Positions 1 to 8,079 are shown, numbered from the stretch's first letter. The stretch: DNA of 64,000 nucleotides from an uncultured Rikenellaceae bacterium (GCA_946486375.1 CAMLTW010000008.1:1-64000), one strand, 5' to 3'. The notes: generated from the letters alone by a model not told the origin. Translations and numbers: made by a program.

Positions 1-98
1 GCCCACGTCCATGAACTCGGCACCTCAAACGGCACGTTCTCATAATGGGGCGTATGTGTAGAAGAATATAGTGTGCTATAACCTTTTGCTACAGCACA
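1..98 (-). pseudogene. type I restriction specificity subunit (HsdS) fragment
   Basis: On the minus strand one frame is open from 98 down to the window edge and reads ...STHTPHYENVPFEVPSSWTW. The block with N-VPFEVPSSWTW is the hallmark of the conserved region of HsdS proteins that precedes a target recognition domain (usually PFEIPxSWEWxRL). An in-frame TAG stands at 99-101 and no start codon follows it, so this is an internal piece joined to unrelated DNA, or the downstream part of a broken gene. HsdS chooses the DNA target of type I restriction-modification complexes. The rest lies outside the window. The identification rests on about 17 residues. Confidence 0.5.
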
Positions 99-100
99 CT
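70..100. repeat. 8-bp perfect inverted repeat between mob remnant and hsdS fragment
   Basis: AGTGTGCT (70-77) and AGCACACT (93-100) form a perfect 8-bp stem around a 15-nt loop, 11 nt beyond the stop codon of the mobilization remnant. There is no T-run, so an intrinsic terminator is not convincing; it may be a junction or recombination site left by the element. Confidence 0.45.
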
Positions 101-111
101 AAAAGGAATAA

Positions 112-489
112 TTACCTTCTCCTATATCCGCTTTTTGCAGACTTAACTACTCGCGAGGCATGACGCAAGCACCATCTCCGATAGGCCTCTTCTTCCTCGT
201 CCGGTCTGCGTCCGTCCCAACGAAACTCTGAGTCAGAATTGCCACCACCGGAAGATACAGGTACAGGCTGACCACCGATGAGTGCATCGGCAAAAATCAT
301 ATTGCGGATTGATGGCACAGCCAATTGTCCGAGCAATGTATTCAGTTCGGATCCCAGTCCTTGGTTGATGTCCGAAAGGGATTGGTTCTCCCTTTTCAGG
401 TGGTAAAACTCGCCGTAATCCGCCAGAACATTGTGCTGGGCAACTTCGACCTGTCGAGCCGCATCATTCTTATATGAGGAAATCCTCAC
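112..489 (-). pseudogene. C-terminal remnant of a mobilization (MobV/Pre-type relaxase) protein
   Basis: The 125 residues contain a heptad-like, Gln/Leu-rich stretch (about 20-55), then a Gly/Ser linker followed by FRWDGRRPDEEEEAY and a basic tail ending RVVKSAKSGYRRR. I recall this tail pattern from the C-termini of mobilization proteins on Bacteroides plasmids and mobilizable transposons; the relaxase domain itself is absent. The only start is a GTG at 487-489 that lies inside a palindromic repeat (484-526), so the 5' part of the gene has been replaced by the repeat. It is most likely an untranslated relic of an integrated element. The family call is from memory of the tail pattern and is moderately uncertain. 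Confidence 0.45.
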
Positions 490-526
490 GTCGCAACTTC
501 GTTGCTCCTCAGGATGACGGTTTGTA
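484..526 (-). repeat. REP-like intergenic repeat, copy 1
   Basis: Read on the minus strand, this is CCGTCATCCTGAGGAGCAAC followed by a short palindrome (GCAACGAAGTTGC) and GACGTGAGGATT. The same sequence with minor changes occurs at 1999-2041. It abuts and truncates the mobilization remnant and supplies its apparent GTG start. Confidence 0.7.
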
Positions 527-603
527 ACCGGGTAATTCCTATTGTTCGGGAAACGCCCCGCGTCGTTCCGTTCCGAATAACTGCACGTTCACACACAAGG
601 CCG

Positions 604-1080
604 CTAACGTTTTTGGGTCACGGAAAAGCCCGACCACAGATAACGCCAGAAACTCACGGGCCGGGTATAGAGCATGAACACCCGCAGCACGGGATCGGGC
701 TCGGCATCCGGAACTTCCGGCTCTTCGCTCAACAACTGCATGTATATGCCGAAATACTCCACGATCCGGAAGTAAACTTCGCAATTCGGTTCCAGTACGC
801 CGGTAGGCCAGGGAAGCAGAAAACGGATGAAGATTTCCCCGGTTTCGGGATGATAGCGATAAGTGCACCGGTCGGTTCTGCGCGAATCGTGATGCAGCAG
901 GAAGACGCCTTTTTTCCGGAACTCCCAAATCGGATAAAAGGACTGGGCGTCGGCCAACGGATCCCATTGACCGTTTCGATAGCGCATTTGGCTGACGAGC
1001 GACCACCTCCCCCGAAGAAGGGCAGGATGAAGGACGGGACAGGGTTCGGAGAAAAAACGGTTTACGGCTTCAAAAGACAT
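604..1080 (-). CDS. hypothetical protein, about 158 residues
   Basis: The reading frame has the hydrophobic/aromatic pattern of a real beta-rich protein: RGRWSLVSQMRYRNGQWDPL, FYPIWEFRKKGVFLLHHD, CTYRYHPETGEIFIRFLLPWP, EVYFRIVEYFGIYMQLLSEE. Alternating strands and a start with 'G-W-L' spacing recall lipocalin-like or META-like barrels, but I cannot name a family. I chose the ATG at 1078-1080 because the frame upstream (to 1365) is poor in sequence quality. However, an upstream ATG at 1363-1365 would add a hydrophobic N-terminus ending in A-W-A-Q that resembles a signal peptide, so the start is unresolved. It stands alone between repeats and a mob relic, consistent with accessory DNA. Confidence 0.45.
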   Translation of the reverse strand: MSFEAVNRFFSEPCPVLHPALLRGRWSLVSQMRYRNGQWDPLADAQSFYPIWEFRKKGVFLLHHDSRRTDRCTYRYHPETGEIFIRFLLPWPTGVLEPNCEVYFRIVEYFGIYMQLLSEEPEVPDAEPDPVLRVFMLYTRPVSFWRYLWSGFSVTQKR

Positions 1081-1320
1081 GTTTCGGAAGGTCTGAACGG
1101 TAAGACAAACGGGAAAAGGTAAAATCCGTTCCCGCGCCGTTTTGTCGTGTTCCGTCCGGAATCCGGCCCCGGAAAAACAAAGAAGGCGCAGAAAACAACT
1201 TCCTAATGGTCGGCCTTCGGAGCCTTCTCTTCGGCAGTTGTCCTGCGCCCAAGCCTGCCCCGATCCGAAAGGAATCAGGGCAAGACTCAGGTTACAGATC
1301 AACTTTACGCCGAAGAAAAC

Positions 1321-1343
1321 CTGTTGTAACACAGCTACAACAG
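1321..1343. repeat. 8-bp perfect inverted repeat
   Basis: CTGTTGTA (1321-1328) and TACAACAG (1336-1343) form a perfect palindrome with a 7-nt centre, about 240 bp upstream of the hypothetical gene ending at 604. It could be an operator or a hairpin; no regulator is encoded nearby. Confidence 0.35.
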
Positions 1344-1457
1344 TCCGAAGTTTACCATTAGGCATAAAGGTTATCTTAAACCTTTTTCTTCAATATGTCA
1401 CGGTTCAGCCCGTGTCCGGCATCCAAAATTCGGGCATACTCGATCGTTTTTAAACTC

Positions 1458-1548
1458 CCGTGCGCTAAAAAAGCGCGGGCATTGTAACTCATATCCCGCG
1501 AAGGTTGTGGAAGACCCGTAAGCAATACAAGTACAAGAGGCCCACGCC
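1458..1548. repeat. structured ~91-bp direct repeat, copy A
   Basis: The segment from CCGTGCGCT to GCCCACGCC recurs at 1740-1829 with only a handful of differences. It can fold: CGCGGGC near the left end pairs with GCCCACG at the right end (one mismatch here, perfect in copy B), continuing into ATTGTA/TACAA. The left end also forms an internal hairpin (CCCGTGCGCT, A-rich loop, AGCGCGGG). Minus-strand frames through it give partial ORFs that change frame between copies, so it is not coding. The structure suggests a short mobile or RNA-level element. Confidence 0.65.
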
Positions 1549-1586
1549 CGTAGCATGGATACCGCATTTCTTTTTCGGAACCCCTG

Positions 1587-1605
1587 CGCCGGACATGGAC
1601 CGGCG
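1587..1605. other. GC-rich hairpin between the two repeat copies
   Basis: CGCCGG (1587-1592) and CCGGCG (1600-1605) pair around a 7-nt loop, flanked by CCCC (1581-1584) and GGGG (1612-1615), which can extend the stem over an internal bulge. No T-run follows. Confidence 0.35.
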
Positions 1606-1739
1606 ACCCGTCGGGGCTTCCCGTACTTTGTCTGCCTACAAAAATTTCCACATTCTCGCGGCGACAAAATGATGATCCGCTTATCCGACGGATCGTTAGG
1701 ACAAAGATAGGGATTAATTCGACAAAGACAAAAGATATG

Positions 1740-1829
1740 CCGTGCACTGAAAAACGCGGGCATTGTAACTCGTATCCCGAGAAGGTTGTGGAAGACCCGT
1801 AAGCAATACAAGCACAAGAGGCCCGCGCC
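1740..1829. repeat. structured ~90-bp direct repeat, copy B
   Basis: Second copy of the element at 1458-1548, in the same orientation about 280 bp downstream. Here the closing stem CGCGGGC/GCCCGCG is perfect; a one-base change weakens it in copy A. The 191 bp between the copies has no gene and holds a GATCCG/CGGATC palindrome at about 1675-1695. Confidence 0.65.
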
Positions 1830-1998
1830 TGAACAAAGATAGAAGATTTCTGATAAAAGCGAAAGATATCCCGGTCGTACCGTTAGGAACGGCACGGATT
1901 AAGCGCCGGAAGGTGTTGCGGTCATGAATGGCCGGGGATAACTGGAAAGGCGCGAAGGCGGTAACGTTCCCGTATGACCGAAAGAACGTACTTTCCTT

Positions 1999-2091
1999 CC
2001 GTCATCCTGAGGAGCGACGTTAGTCGCGACGTGAGGATCTCCTTGCAAGACGGATGAGATTGCCGCGTCGCTGCGCTCCTCGCAATGACGT
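1999..2091. repeat. palindromic REP-like element, copies 2 and 3 head to head
   Basis: The left part (CGTCATCCTGAGGAGCGACG...) and the right part (...GCTCCTCGCAATGACG at about 2073-2091) are inverted versions of one another, with the palindromic core TTAGTCGCGAC in the left arm. The left half is the same as the repeat at 484-526. Such gene-free, inverted elements are typical of dispersed intergenic repeats. Confidence 0.7.
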
Positions 2092-2140
2092 AAAGGCATA
2101 CCGGATTCGGATCGAATGGAAGAACCCCATACCCTCCCGT

Positions 2141-2177
2141 CATCCTGAACCGAGGAATGCCGCAGGCATGACGAGCC
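2141..2177 (+). repeat. degenerate REP-like fragment
   Basis: CGTCATCCTGAACCGAGGAA followed by the palindrome TGCCGCAGGCA and TGACGAGCCTC is a diverged half of the repeat seen at 1999-2041. From here to 2435 I see no gene or recognisable feature. Confidence 0.5.
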
Positions 2178-2435
2178 TCACCGACCGGAGTCCGCTGTCG
2201 GCCTGTAAGGCCGGAGCGGAAACAATGCAGGGAGGTAGCATTCGGAGCCGAAGGTGAAACGTGAGCATCTGGAACGACAGAAATAAATTATCGGAAACAG
2301 ACAATCAGAAACAAACTGTCGGGGCCTATCCGCCTTCGGCATCTTTCCATTGCTGCCGGCCGGATTCACCCGCTACGGGTACACCGATCCCCGAATGTTT
2401 TAGCGGCGGCTATGAAAATATCTCCGAAATTTTAT

Positions 2436-2443
2436 TATTTTTG
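2436..2443 (+). promoter_or_regulatory. -7 promoter element for lipA
   Basis: TATTTTTG fits the Bacteroidota -7 consensus TAnnTTTG and lies 29 nt before the lipA start. No clear TTTG -33 element is seen at the expected distance. Confidence 0.45.
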
Positions 2444-2472
2444 CATCAATTGGAAAAGTAATAAAACACCTA

Positions 2473-3396
2473 ATGCCTGAAAACCATGAAAAGGTAACGA
2501 GAAAACCCGCATGGCTTAAAATAAAACTCCGCAGCGAAACTCCCGGCGCACCGGGAGAAACGGTCGCAAGCCGCTTGGAAGCGGCGAACGGATTTGCCCA
2601 GGTCAGCCGGTTGGTGAGGGAAAACGCCCTCCACACCATCTGTACCAGCGGCAAGTGTCCCAATCAGGCCGAATGCTGGAGCCGCCGAACCGCAACGTTC
2701 ATGATTCTGGGTGATATCTGCACCCGCAGTTGCCGGTTCTGTGCCACGAAAACGGGGAAACCGTTACCTGCCGACCCGGATGAACCCGAAAAGGTGGCGC
2801 GCTCCGTCTCCAGGATGGAGCTTAGGTATTGTGTGCTGACCTCCGTAGACCGCGACGACCTCCCGGACGGAGGGGCCGCCCGATGGGCGGAAACCGTACG
2901 GGCCGTGCGCCGGCTCAATCCCGACACGAAAATAGAAGTGCTGTTGCCCGATTTCGACGGAAACCGGACTTTGCTGGATATTGTCCTCGATGCCGGGCCC
3001 GACGTGGCAGGGCACAACATCGAAACGGTGGAACGCCTCACGCCGCTGGTGCGGAGCCGGGCCCGATATCGCCGGAGCCTCGACGTGCTGCGGCACATCG
3101 TCGGCCGGGGCATCCCGGCCAAAAGCGGCCTGATGCTGGGGCTGGGAGAAACGGAAGAAGACGTGCTCCGGACGCTGGACGACCTGGCGGAAACGGGGTG
3201 CAGCCTGCTGACGATCGGTCAGTATCTGCAACCTACCCGCAGGCAGTTGGAAGTGGCGGAATACGTACACCCCGACCGTTTCGCCCGTTACCGGGAAGAA
3301 GCGTTGAAACGGGGCTTCGCGTGGGTGGAAAGCGCCCCGCTGGTGCGGTCGTCCTACCGGGCCGACCGGGCGGCGGAAAAATGCGGCATAAAATAA
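2473..3396 (+). CDS. lipA: lipoyl synthase
   Basis: Radical SAM enzyme that inserts two sulfurs into octanoyl-lipoyl domains of 2-oxoacid dehydrogenases and the glycine cleavage H protein. The 307-residue protein has the auxiliary cluster cysteines in CTSGKCPNQAEC (C57, C62, C68), the radical SAM motif CTRSCRFC (C83, C87, C90) and the C-terminal RSSY that ligates the auxiliary cluster. Length and motif order are normal. It is followed after 7 nt by lipB, so octanoyl transfer and sulfur insertion are encoded together, and a TATTTTTG promoter element lies just upstream. Confidence 0.97.
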   Translation: MPENHEKVTRKPAWLKIKLRSETPGAPGETVASRLEAANGFAQVSRLVRENALHTICTSGKCPNQAECWSRRTATFMILGDICTRSCRFCATKTGKPLPADPDEPEKVARSVSRMELRYCVLTSVDRDDLPDGGAARWAETVRAVRRLNPDTKIEVLLPDFDGNRTLLDIVLDAGPDVAGHNIETVERLTPLVRSRARYRRSLDVLRHIVGRGIPAKSGLMLGLGETEEDVLRTLDDLAETGCSLLTIGQYLQPTRRQLEVAEYVHPDRFARYREEALKRGFAWVESAPLVRSSYRADRAAEKCGIK

Positions 3397-3403
3397 CGGC
3401 GTC

Positions 3404-4141
3404 ATGGAATGCGTTAGGGTAAAGGACTTGGGGATCGTCGATTACGCGGCGGCGTGGGAGATGCAGCGGCATCTCTTCGACCGGCTGACGGCGGCGAAAA
3501 CGCCCGGACGCGGCTACCCGGAGGAAGGCTCCGGAAAGGCAGGGAATGCCGGAAAGGAGGAGCGGGAAAGCGAAAAGGCGGAACATATGCTCCTGTTGTG
3601 CGAGCATCCGCACGTCTACACGCTGGGGAAAAGCGGACACGCTTCGAACCTGCTGGTGAGCGAAGACTTTTTGCGGAAGATCGGAGCTTCGTTCTTCCGC
3701 ATCGACCGGGGCGGGGACATCACCTACCACGGTTACGGCCAACTGGTCGGATATCCGATACTGGACCTGGAACGGTTCGGATCGGGGCTGAAGGAATACA
3801 TTTGGGCGCTGGAAGAAAGCGTCATCCGCACGGTGGCGGATTACGGCGTCGAAGCGGGACGGCTGCCGGGGGCGACGGGCGTATGGCTCGACCCGGAATC
3901 GGAAAGGGCGCGGAAAATCTGCGCCATCGGGGTGCGGGCGTCGCGGTTCGTGACGATGCACGGTTTCGCGCTGAACGTGAACACCGACCTGAATTACTTT
4001 TCGTACATCCACCCCTGCGGCTTCGTGGACAGAGGGGTGACCTCTCTTGAGCGGGAGACGGGCCGGAAGATCGACATGGAGGAAGTGAAGCGCCGGTACG
4101 CGGCCCATTTTGCGACGATTTTAAAATGTGAAATAAAATAA
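3404..4141 (+). CDS. lipB: octanoyltransferase
   Basis: Moves octanoate from acyl carrier protein to the target lysine of lipoate-dependent proteins, providing the substrate of LipA. The conserved RGGDITYHGYGQ (102-113), catalytic lysine K171 in ARKICAIGVR and nucleophile C205 in HPCGFVDRGVTSL are present. At 245 residues it is somewhat long because residues about 31-61 form a charged Gly/Glu/Lys-rich insertion (PGRGYPEEGSGKAGNAGKEE) before the first core strand, probably a surface loop. It is the second gene of the lip operon and is followed 8 nt later by recJ. Confidence 0.96.
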   Translation: MECVRVKDLGIVDYAAAWEMQRHLFDRLTAAKTPGRGYPEEGSGKAGNAGKEERESEKAEHMLLLCEHPHVYTLGKSGHASNLLVSEDFLRKIGASFFRIDRGGDITYHGYGQLVGYPILDLERFGSGLKEYIWALEESVIRTVADYGVEAGRLPGATGVWLDPESERARKICAIGVRASRFVTMHGFALNVNTDLNYFSYIHPCGFVDRGVTSLERETGRKIDMEEVKRRYAAHFATILKCEIK

Positions 4142-4149
4142 ATAAAGTT

Positions 4150-5922
4150 ATGCTTGCAGAAAAAAGATGGGTTTTGAAGGAACAGGCGGACCCCGAAAAG
4201 ACCGCCCGGCTGGCGGCCGAGCTGGGGATCGCGCCCGTTCTGGCGAACCTCTTGATTCAGCGAGGCATAGAAACTCACGAAGAAGCATGGCGTTTTTTTA
4301 ATCCGAAGCTGGAGAACCTGCACGATCCCTTTCTGATGAAGGACATGTATCCGGCGGTGAAGCGGATCGAACAGGCGGTGGAAAAAGGGGAGAAGATCAT
4401 GGTCTACGGCGACTACGACGTGGACGGCACCACGGCGGTGGCGCTGGTCTATTCTTTCCTGGCCCGGCAGGGGCATCCCCGCCTGACGTTCTACATTCCC
4501 GACCGCTACACGGAAGGATACGGAATTTCGATCCGGGGAATCGACTGCGCTGCCGAATCGGGCGTGACGCTGGTCATCGCCCTCGACTGCGGCATCAAGG
4601 CGACGGAAAAAATCGAATACGCCAAGACGAAGGGGATCGACTTCATCGTCTGCGACCATCACCTGCCGGGGGATGCCATCCCCGAAGCGGTGGCGGTGCT
4701 CGACCCCAAGCGCAACGACTGCTCCTATCCGTTCAAGGAACTGTCGGGCTGCGGAGTCGGTTTCAAGATGCTTCAGGGGTACTGCGTTTATCGGAACCTG
4801 CCCTTTTCGGAAGTGGAATGTCTGCTGGACCTGGTGGCGGTGAGCATCGCCTCGGACATCGTCCCCCTGACGGGAGAAAACCGGATACTGGCCTTCTTCG
4901 GACTGAAACGGCTCAACGAAAAGCCGAACAAGGGCCTGATGTCCATCATCAAGATTTGCGGCCTCGAAAAGCACGCGATCACCATCGACGACGTGGTGTT
5001 CAAGATCGGCCCCCGCATCAACGCGGCGGGCCGGATGGCGACCGACGCCGAAGACGAGAAGGTGCATTCCGGAGGGCATGCGGCGGTGCGGCTGCTGATC
5101 GCCAGCACGGAAGAAAAGGCGGAAGCCTACGGGGGAGCGATCGACGTGTGCAACAACAACCGGAAGAACATCGACCGGTCGATCACCCAGGAAGCGCACG
5201 ATTTCATCGAGCGCAATCCGCAGCTCAAGGAACTGAAAAGCACGGTCATCTACAACCCGAAATGGATGAAAGGGGTGGTGGGTATCGTGGCCTCGCGGCT
5301 GATCGAAACCTATTACAAGCCCACGGTCGTTCTGACCATGTCCAACGGCTATGTGACGGGGTCGGCCCGCTCGGTGCCCGGATTCGACCTGTATCAGGCC
5401 GTGGAATCGTGCGCCGACCTGCTGGAAAACTTCGGGGGACACACCTATGCGGCGGGGTTGACCATGAAACCGGAAAACGTCGAGACGTTCACGCAGCGGT
5501 TTCACGAATACGTGGAAGCGCACATCGACCCGGAAATGCTGATTCCCCAGGTGGATATCGACGCCGAACTTCTGTTCAGCGACATCACGCCCTCGTTCCG
5601 CACGACGCTCTGCCGTTTTCAGCCTTTCGGCCCCGGCAACCCGGCGCCCGTTTTCGCAACGGCGAACGTGAGCGACCGGGGAGACGCCCGGCTGGTGGGC
5701 AGCGAGCAGGAACACCTGAAAATGGAACTGATCCAGGGCGAAAAGCCCAACACGTCCATTTCGGCCATCGCTTTCCAGCAGCCGCAGCATTACAACCACA
5801 TCAAGAACGGCGGCGCCGTCAACGTGTGCTACTGCGTGGTGGAAAACCACTACCGCGGAGTGGTCACGCCCCAGCTGCGGGTCCGGGACATCAAGCCGGC
5901 CACCAAAAAAACCGAACCGTAA
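4150..5922 (+). CDS. recJ: single-stranded-DNA exonuclease RecJ
   Basis: 5'-3' ssDNA exonuclease of the DHH family used in recombination and mismatch repair. Motif I YGDYDVDG (D88, D90, D92), the aspartate in ALDCGI (D146), the DHH triad (169-171) and the C-terminal DHHA1 GGH motif (429-431) are intact, so metal binding and catalysis should be preserved. The length, 590 residues, is usual for Bacteroidota RecJ. It is 8 nt from lipB and appears to be cotranscribed with it; 59 nt separate it from purB. Confidence 0.96.
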   Translation: MLAEKRWVLKEQADPEKTARLAAELGIAPVLANLLIQRGIETHEEAWRFFNPKLENLHDPFLMKDMYPAVKRIEQAVEKGEKIMVYGDYDVDGTTAVALVYSFLARQGHPRLTFYIPDRYTEGYGISIRGIDCAAESGVTLVIALDCGIKATEKIEYAKTKGIDFIVCDHHLPGDAIPEAVAVLDPKRNDCSYPFKELSGCGVGFKMLQGYCVYRNLPFSEVECLLDLVAVSIASDIVPLTGENRILAFFGLKRLNEKPNKGLMSIIKICGLEKHAITIDDVVFKIGPRINAAGRMATDAEDEKVHSGGHAAVRLLIASTEEKAEAYGGAIDVCNNNRKNIDRSITQEAHDFIERNPQLKELKSTVIYNPKWMKGVVGIVASRLIETYYKPTVVLTMSNGYVTGSARSVPGFDLYQAVESCADLLENFGGHTYAAGLTMKPENVETFTQRFHEYVEAHIDPEMLIPQVDIDAELLFSDITPSFRTTLCRFQPFGPGNPAPVFATANVSDRGDARLVGSEQEHLKMELIQGEKPNTSISAIAFQQPQHYNHIKNGGAVNVCYCVVENHYRGVVTPQLRVRDIKPATKKTEP

Positions 5923-5981
5923 ACCAAAAAACGGCCGGCTGCCGGAACCGATTCCGGCCGCGGCCGCCCAAACGAACCGAT

Positions 5982-7337
5982 ATGGAACTGAACAGACTCA
6001 CTGCAATTTCCCCCGTGGACGGACGCTACCGCGGAGCGACGGAACCGCTGGCCGATTATTTTTCGGAATACGCGCTGATCCGTTACCGGGTGCTGGTGGA
6101 AATCGAATATTTCATCGCCCTTTGCGAACTGCCGCTGCCGCAGCTGGCCGACGTGGATCACGGCATGTACGAACGCTTGCGGGACATTTACCGCAAATTC
6201 ACGGTGGACGATGCGGCGGAAGTGAAAACGATCGAACGCACCACCAACCACGATGTGAAGGCGGTGGAATATTTCATCAAGGGCAAGATGGACGAACTGG
6301 GGCTGGGCGGCCGCAAGGAATTCGTGCATTTCGGTCTGACCTCGCAGGACATCAACAACACGGCGACCCCGTACAGCCTCCGAGAAGCGGCCAACGCGGT
6401 CTATTATCCGGCGCTGGACGAAATCGTAGGCTTTCTGAAGGAAAGGGCCAGGGAATGGGAAGACGTGCCCCTCCTGGCCCGGACGCACGGACAGCCCGCC
6501 TCCCCGACGCGGCTGGGAAAAGAAATCATGGTCTTCGTAGACCGGCTGAACAAACAGATTTCCCTGCTGCGGGCGATCCCCTGCCCGGCCAAATTCGGAG
6601 GCGCGACGGGAAATTTCAACGCTCACTTCGCCGCCTATCCGGAAATCGACTGGATCGCCTTCGCCAACCGGTTCGTGAACGACACGCTCCACCTCGACCG
6701 GTCGCAGATCACCACCCAGATCGAACACTACGACAACATCGCGGCCATCTTCGACGCCTTCAAGCGGATCAACACCATCCTGATCGACTTCTGCCGGGAC
6801 ATCTGGACATACGTTTCGATGGAGTATTTCAAGCAGAAGATCAAGGCAGGCGAAGTGGGGTCTTCGGCCATGCCGCACAAGGTGAACCCCATCGACTTCG
6901 AGAATGCGGAAGGAAACCTGGGCATCGCCAACGCGCTGTTTGCCCACTTGTCGGGCAAGCTGCCCGTTTCCCGCCTCCAGCGCGACCTGACCGACTCCAC
7001 AGTACTGCGGAACATAGGCGTGCCGATGGCCCATACCTTGATCGCCTTCAAATCCATTCTGAAGGGGCTGAACAAACTGCTCCTGAATCCGGAAAAGATC
7101 GATGTCGATCTGGAGCACAACTGGGCGGTGGTAGCCGAAGGAATCCAGACCATCCTGCGGCGGGAAAACTACCCGAACCCGTACGAGGCGCTGAAGGCGC
7201 TGACCCGGACGAACAAGGGGATCGCGAAAGAGGACATCGCCGCTTTCATCGAAGGACTGGACGTGGAGGAAAGGGTGAAGGCCGAACTCCGGAAACTTTC
7301 GCCACGCACCTATACGGGGGTGAAATTTCGATATTGA
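5982..7337 (+). CDS. purB: adenylosuccinate lyase
   Basis: Catalyses two fumarate-releasing steps of purine synthesis (SAICAR to AICAR, adenylosuccinate to AMP). The 451-residue protein begins MELNRLTAISPVDGRY, a typical start for this branch, and carries TSQDINNTA (120-128), THGQPASPT with catalytic H169 (168-176) and the superfamily signature GSSAMPHKVNP (293-303). An in-frame opening upstream to 4818 is the wrong frame of recJ, so the ATG at 5982 is the real start. Confidence 0.97.
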   Translation: MELNRLTAISPVDGRYRGATEPLADYFSEYALIRYRVLVEIEYFIALCELPLPQLADVDHGMYERLRDIYRKFTVDDAAEVKTIERTTNHDVKAVEYFIKGKMDELGLGGRKEFVHFGLTSQDINNTATPYSLREAANAVYYPALDEIVGFLKERAREWEDVPLLARTHGQPASPTRLGKEIMVFVDRLNKQISLLRAIPCPAKFGGATGNFNAHFAAYPEIDWIAFANRFVNDTLHLDRSQITTQIEHYDNIAAIFDAFKRINTILIDFCRDIWTYVSMEYFKQKIKAGEVGSSAMPHKVNPIDFENAEGNLGIANALFAHLSGKLPVSRLQRDLTDSTVLRNIGVPMAHTLIAFKSILKGLNKLLLNPEKIDVDLEHNWAVVAEGIQTILRRENYPNPYEALKALTRTNKGIAKEDIAAFIEGLDVEERVKAELRKLSPRTYTGVKFRY

Positions 7338-7451
7338 CGTTTGTCGGTTCCCCTTTCGGGGCGCCGCACGAAGAATCCGGCATTCGTACGGAAAGGCTGG
7401 CGAAATTATTGCAGGATACACGACATCAGGATACACTAATTTTTTTGAGCC

Positions 7452-7613
7452 ATGAAAAAATACAGATGCAAAGTTTGCGGTTACATTTACGATCCGGAAA
7501 TCGGCGATCCCGACGGAGGCATCGAGCCGGGCGTACCGTTCGAAGACCTTCCGGACGATTGGGTTTGCCCCCTGTGTCAGGTCGGGAAGGATGAATTCGA
7601 GCCGGAAGACTGA
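7452..7613 (+). CDS. rubredoxin
   Basis: A 53-residue one-iron electron carrier. The two CxxC knuckles are CKVC (C6, C9) and CPLC (C39, C42), separated by the aromatic [14 protein letters not shown] and the conserved [11 protein letters not shown]. In anaerobes rubredoxin passes electrons to superoxide reductase, rubrerythrin or diiron enzymes; no partner is adjacent, so the acceptor here is unknown. It lies 114 nt after purB and is followed by a strong intrinsic terminator, which suggests that it ends the transcript. Confidence 0.97.
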   Translation: MKKYRCKVCGYIYDPEIGDPDGGIEPGVPFEDLPDDWVCPLCQVGKDEFEPED

Positions 7614-7640
7614 CGAAAACATGACATGGAATGACGGCAA

Positions 7641-7676
7641 AAAGGCCGATACCGGTTGCGGTATCGGCCTTTCCGT
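7641..7676 (+). terminator. intrinsic terminator after rubredoxin gene
   Basis: A perfect 13-bp stem (AAAGGCCGATACC at 7641-7653 with its complement at 7660-7672) with a 6-nt loop. The stem ends in TTT, followed by CCGTATTT. Confidence 0.85.
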
Positions 7677-7771
7677 ATTTTCAACGGGAAAGACGACGGA
7701 ACATCTTCCTGTAAAACTCCGACAACCGTCCGCATTCCAGGATAAAAACGAACCGAAGCGGCCTCCGGTAT

Positions 7772-7812
7772 AACCCGGAACGCGAAAACCGATTCGTGCT
7801 CCGGGTTTTCGA
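7772..7812 (+). terminator. second hairpin with T-rich tail
   Basis: AACCCGGA (7772-7779) pairs with TCCGGGTT (7800-7807), with an inner CGAA/TTCG stem, followed by TTCGATTT. It may back up the first terminator. The surrounding stretch 7614-8079 has no credible gene: the minus-strand ORF across it overlaps both hairpins. Confidence 0.5.
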
Positions 7813-8079
7813 TTTCTGTTCCTTCCATCCTGCATAATATTTCCTTCCCCCACGTCTTTTCGGAAACCTTTAATTTCATGCATGGTTTCCGTTCGCGCCC
7901 TTTTTTGGTCTGGTTCTTGTTGAAAACTTTCACGGCACGGCTTTTCCGGAAGACGAAGAACGGCTGCATTCCGCATCCCGGCGGAGCGAACTGCACCTCC
8001 GCCCCGGAAAATTCCCCGGCTCCGCGCGCACGGCAATCACGCACCAAAACCGATCAATTAACCAATAACGACAGCAATT

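Noticed and set aside
502..1122. 206-codon plus-strand ORF
   Set aside because: Begins in a REP-like repeat and has shadow-type composition; the minus-strand frame has a protein-like pattern.
1398..1895. 165-codon minus-strand ORF with Cys-rich repeats
   Set aside because: It runs through both copies of the structured repeat in different frames, so the apparent peptide similarity is not protein-level conservation.
1458..2177. CRISPR array
   Set aside because: Only two long copies 280 bp apart and irregular palindromes; no regular repeat-spacer unit and no cas genes anywhere in the window.
4818..5981. N-terminal half of a long ORF leading into purB
   Set aside because: It is the wrong frame of recJ; adenylosuccinate lyase homology starts at the ATG at 5982.
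7577..8047. 156-codon minus-strand ORF between rubredoxin and the small membrane gene
   Set aside because: Overlaps two terminator hairpins and the end of the rubredoxin gene; no domain or conserved block seen.
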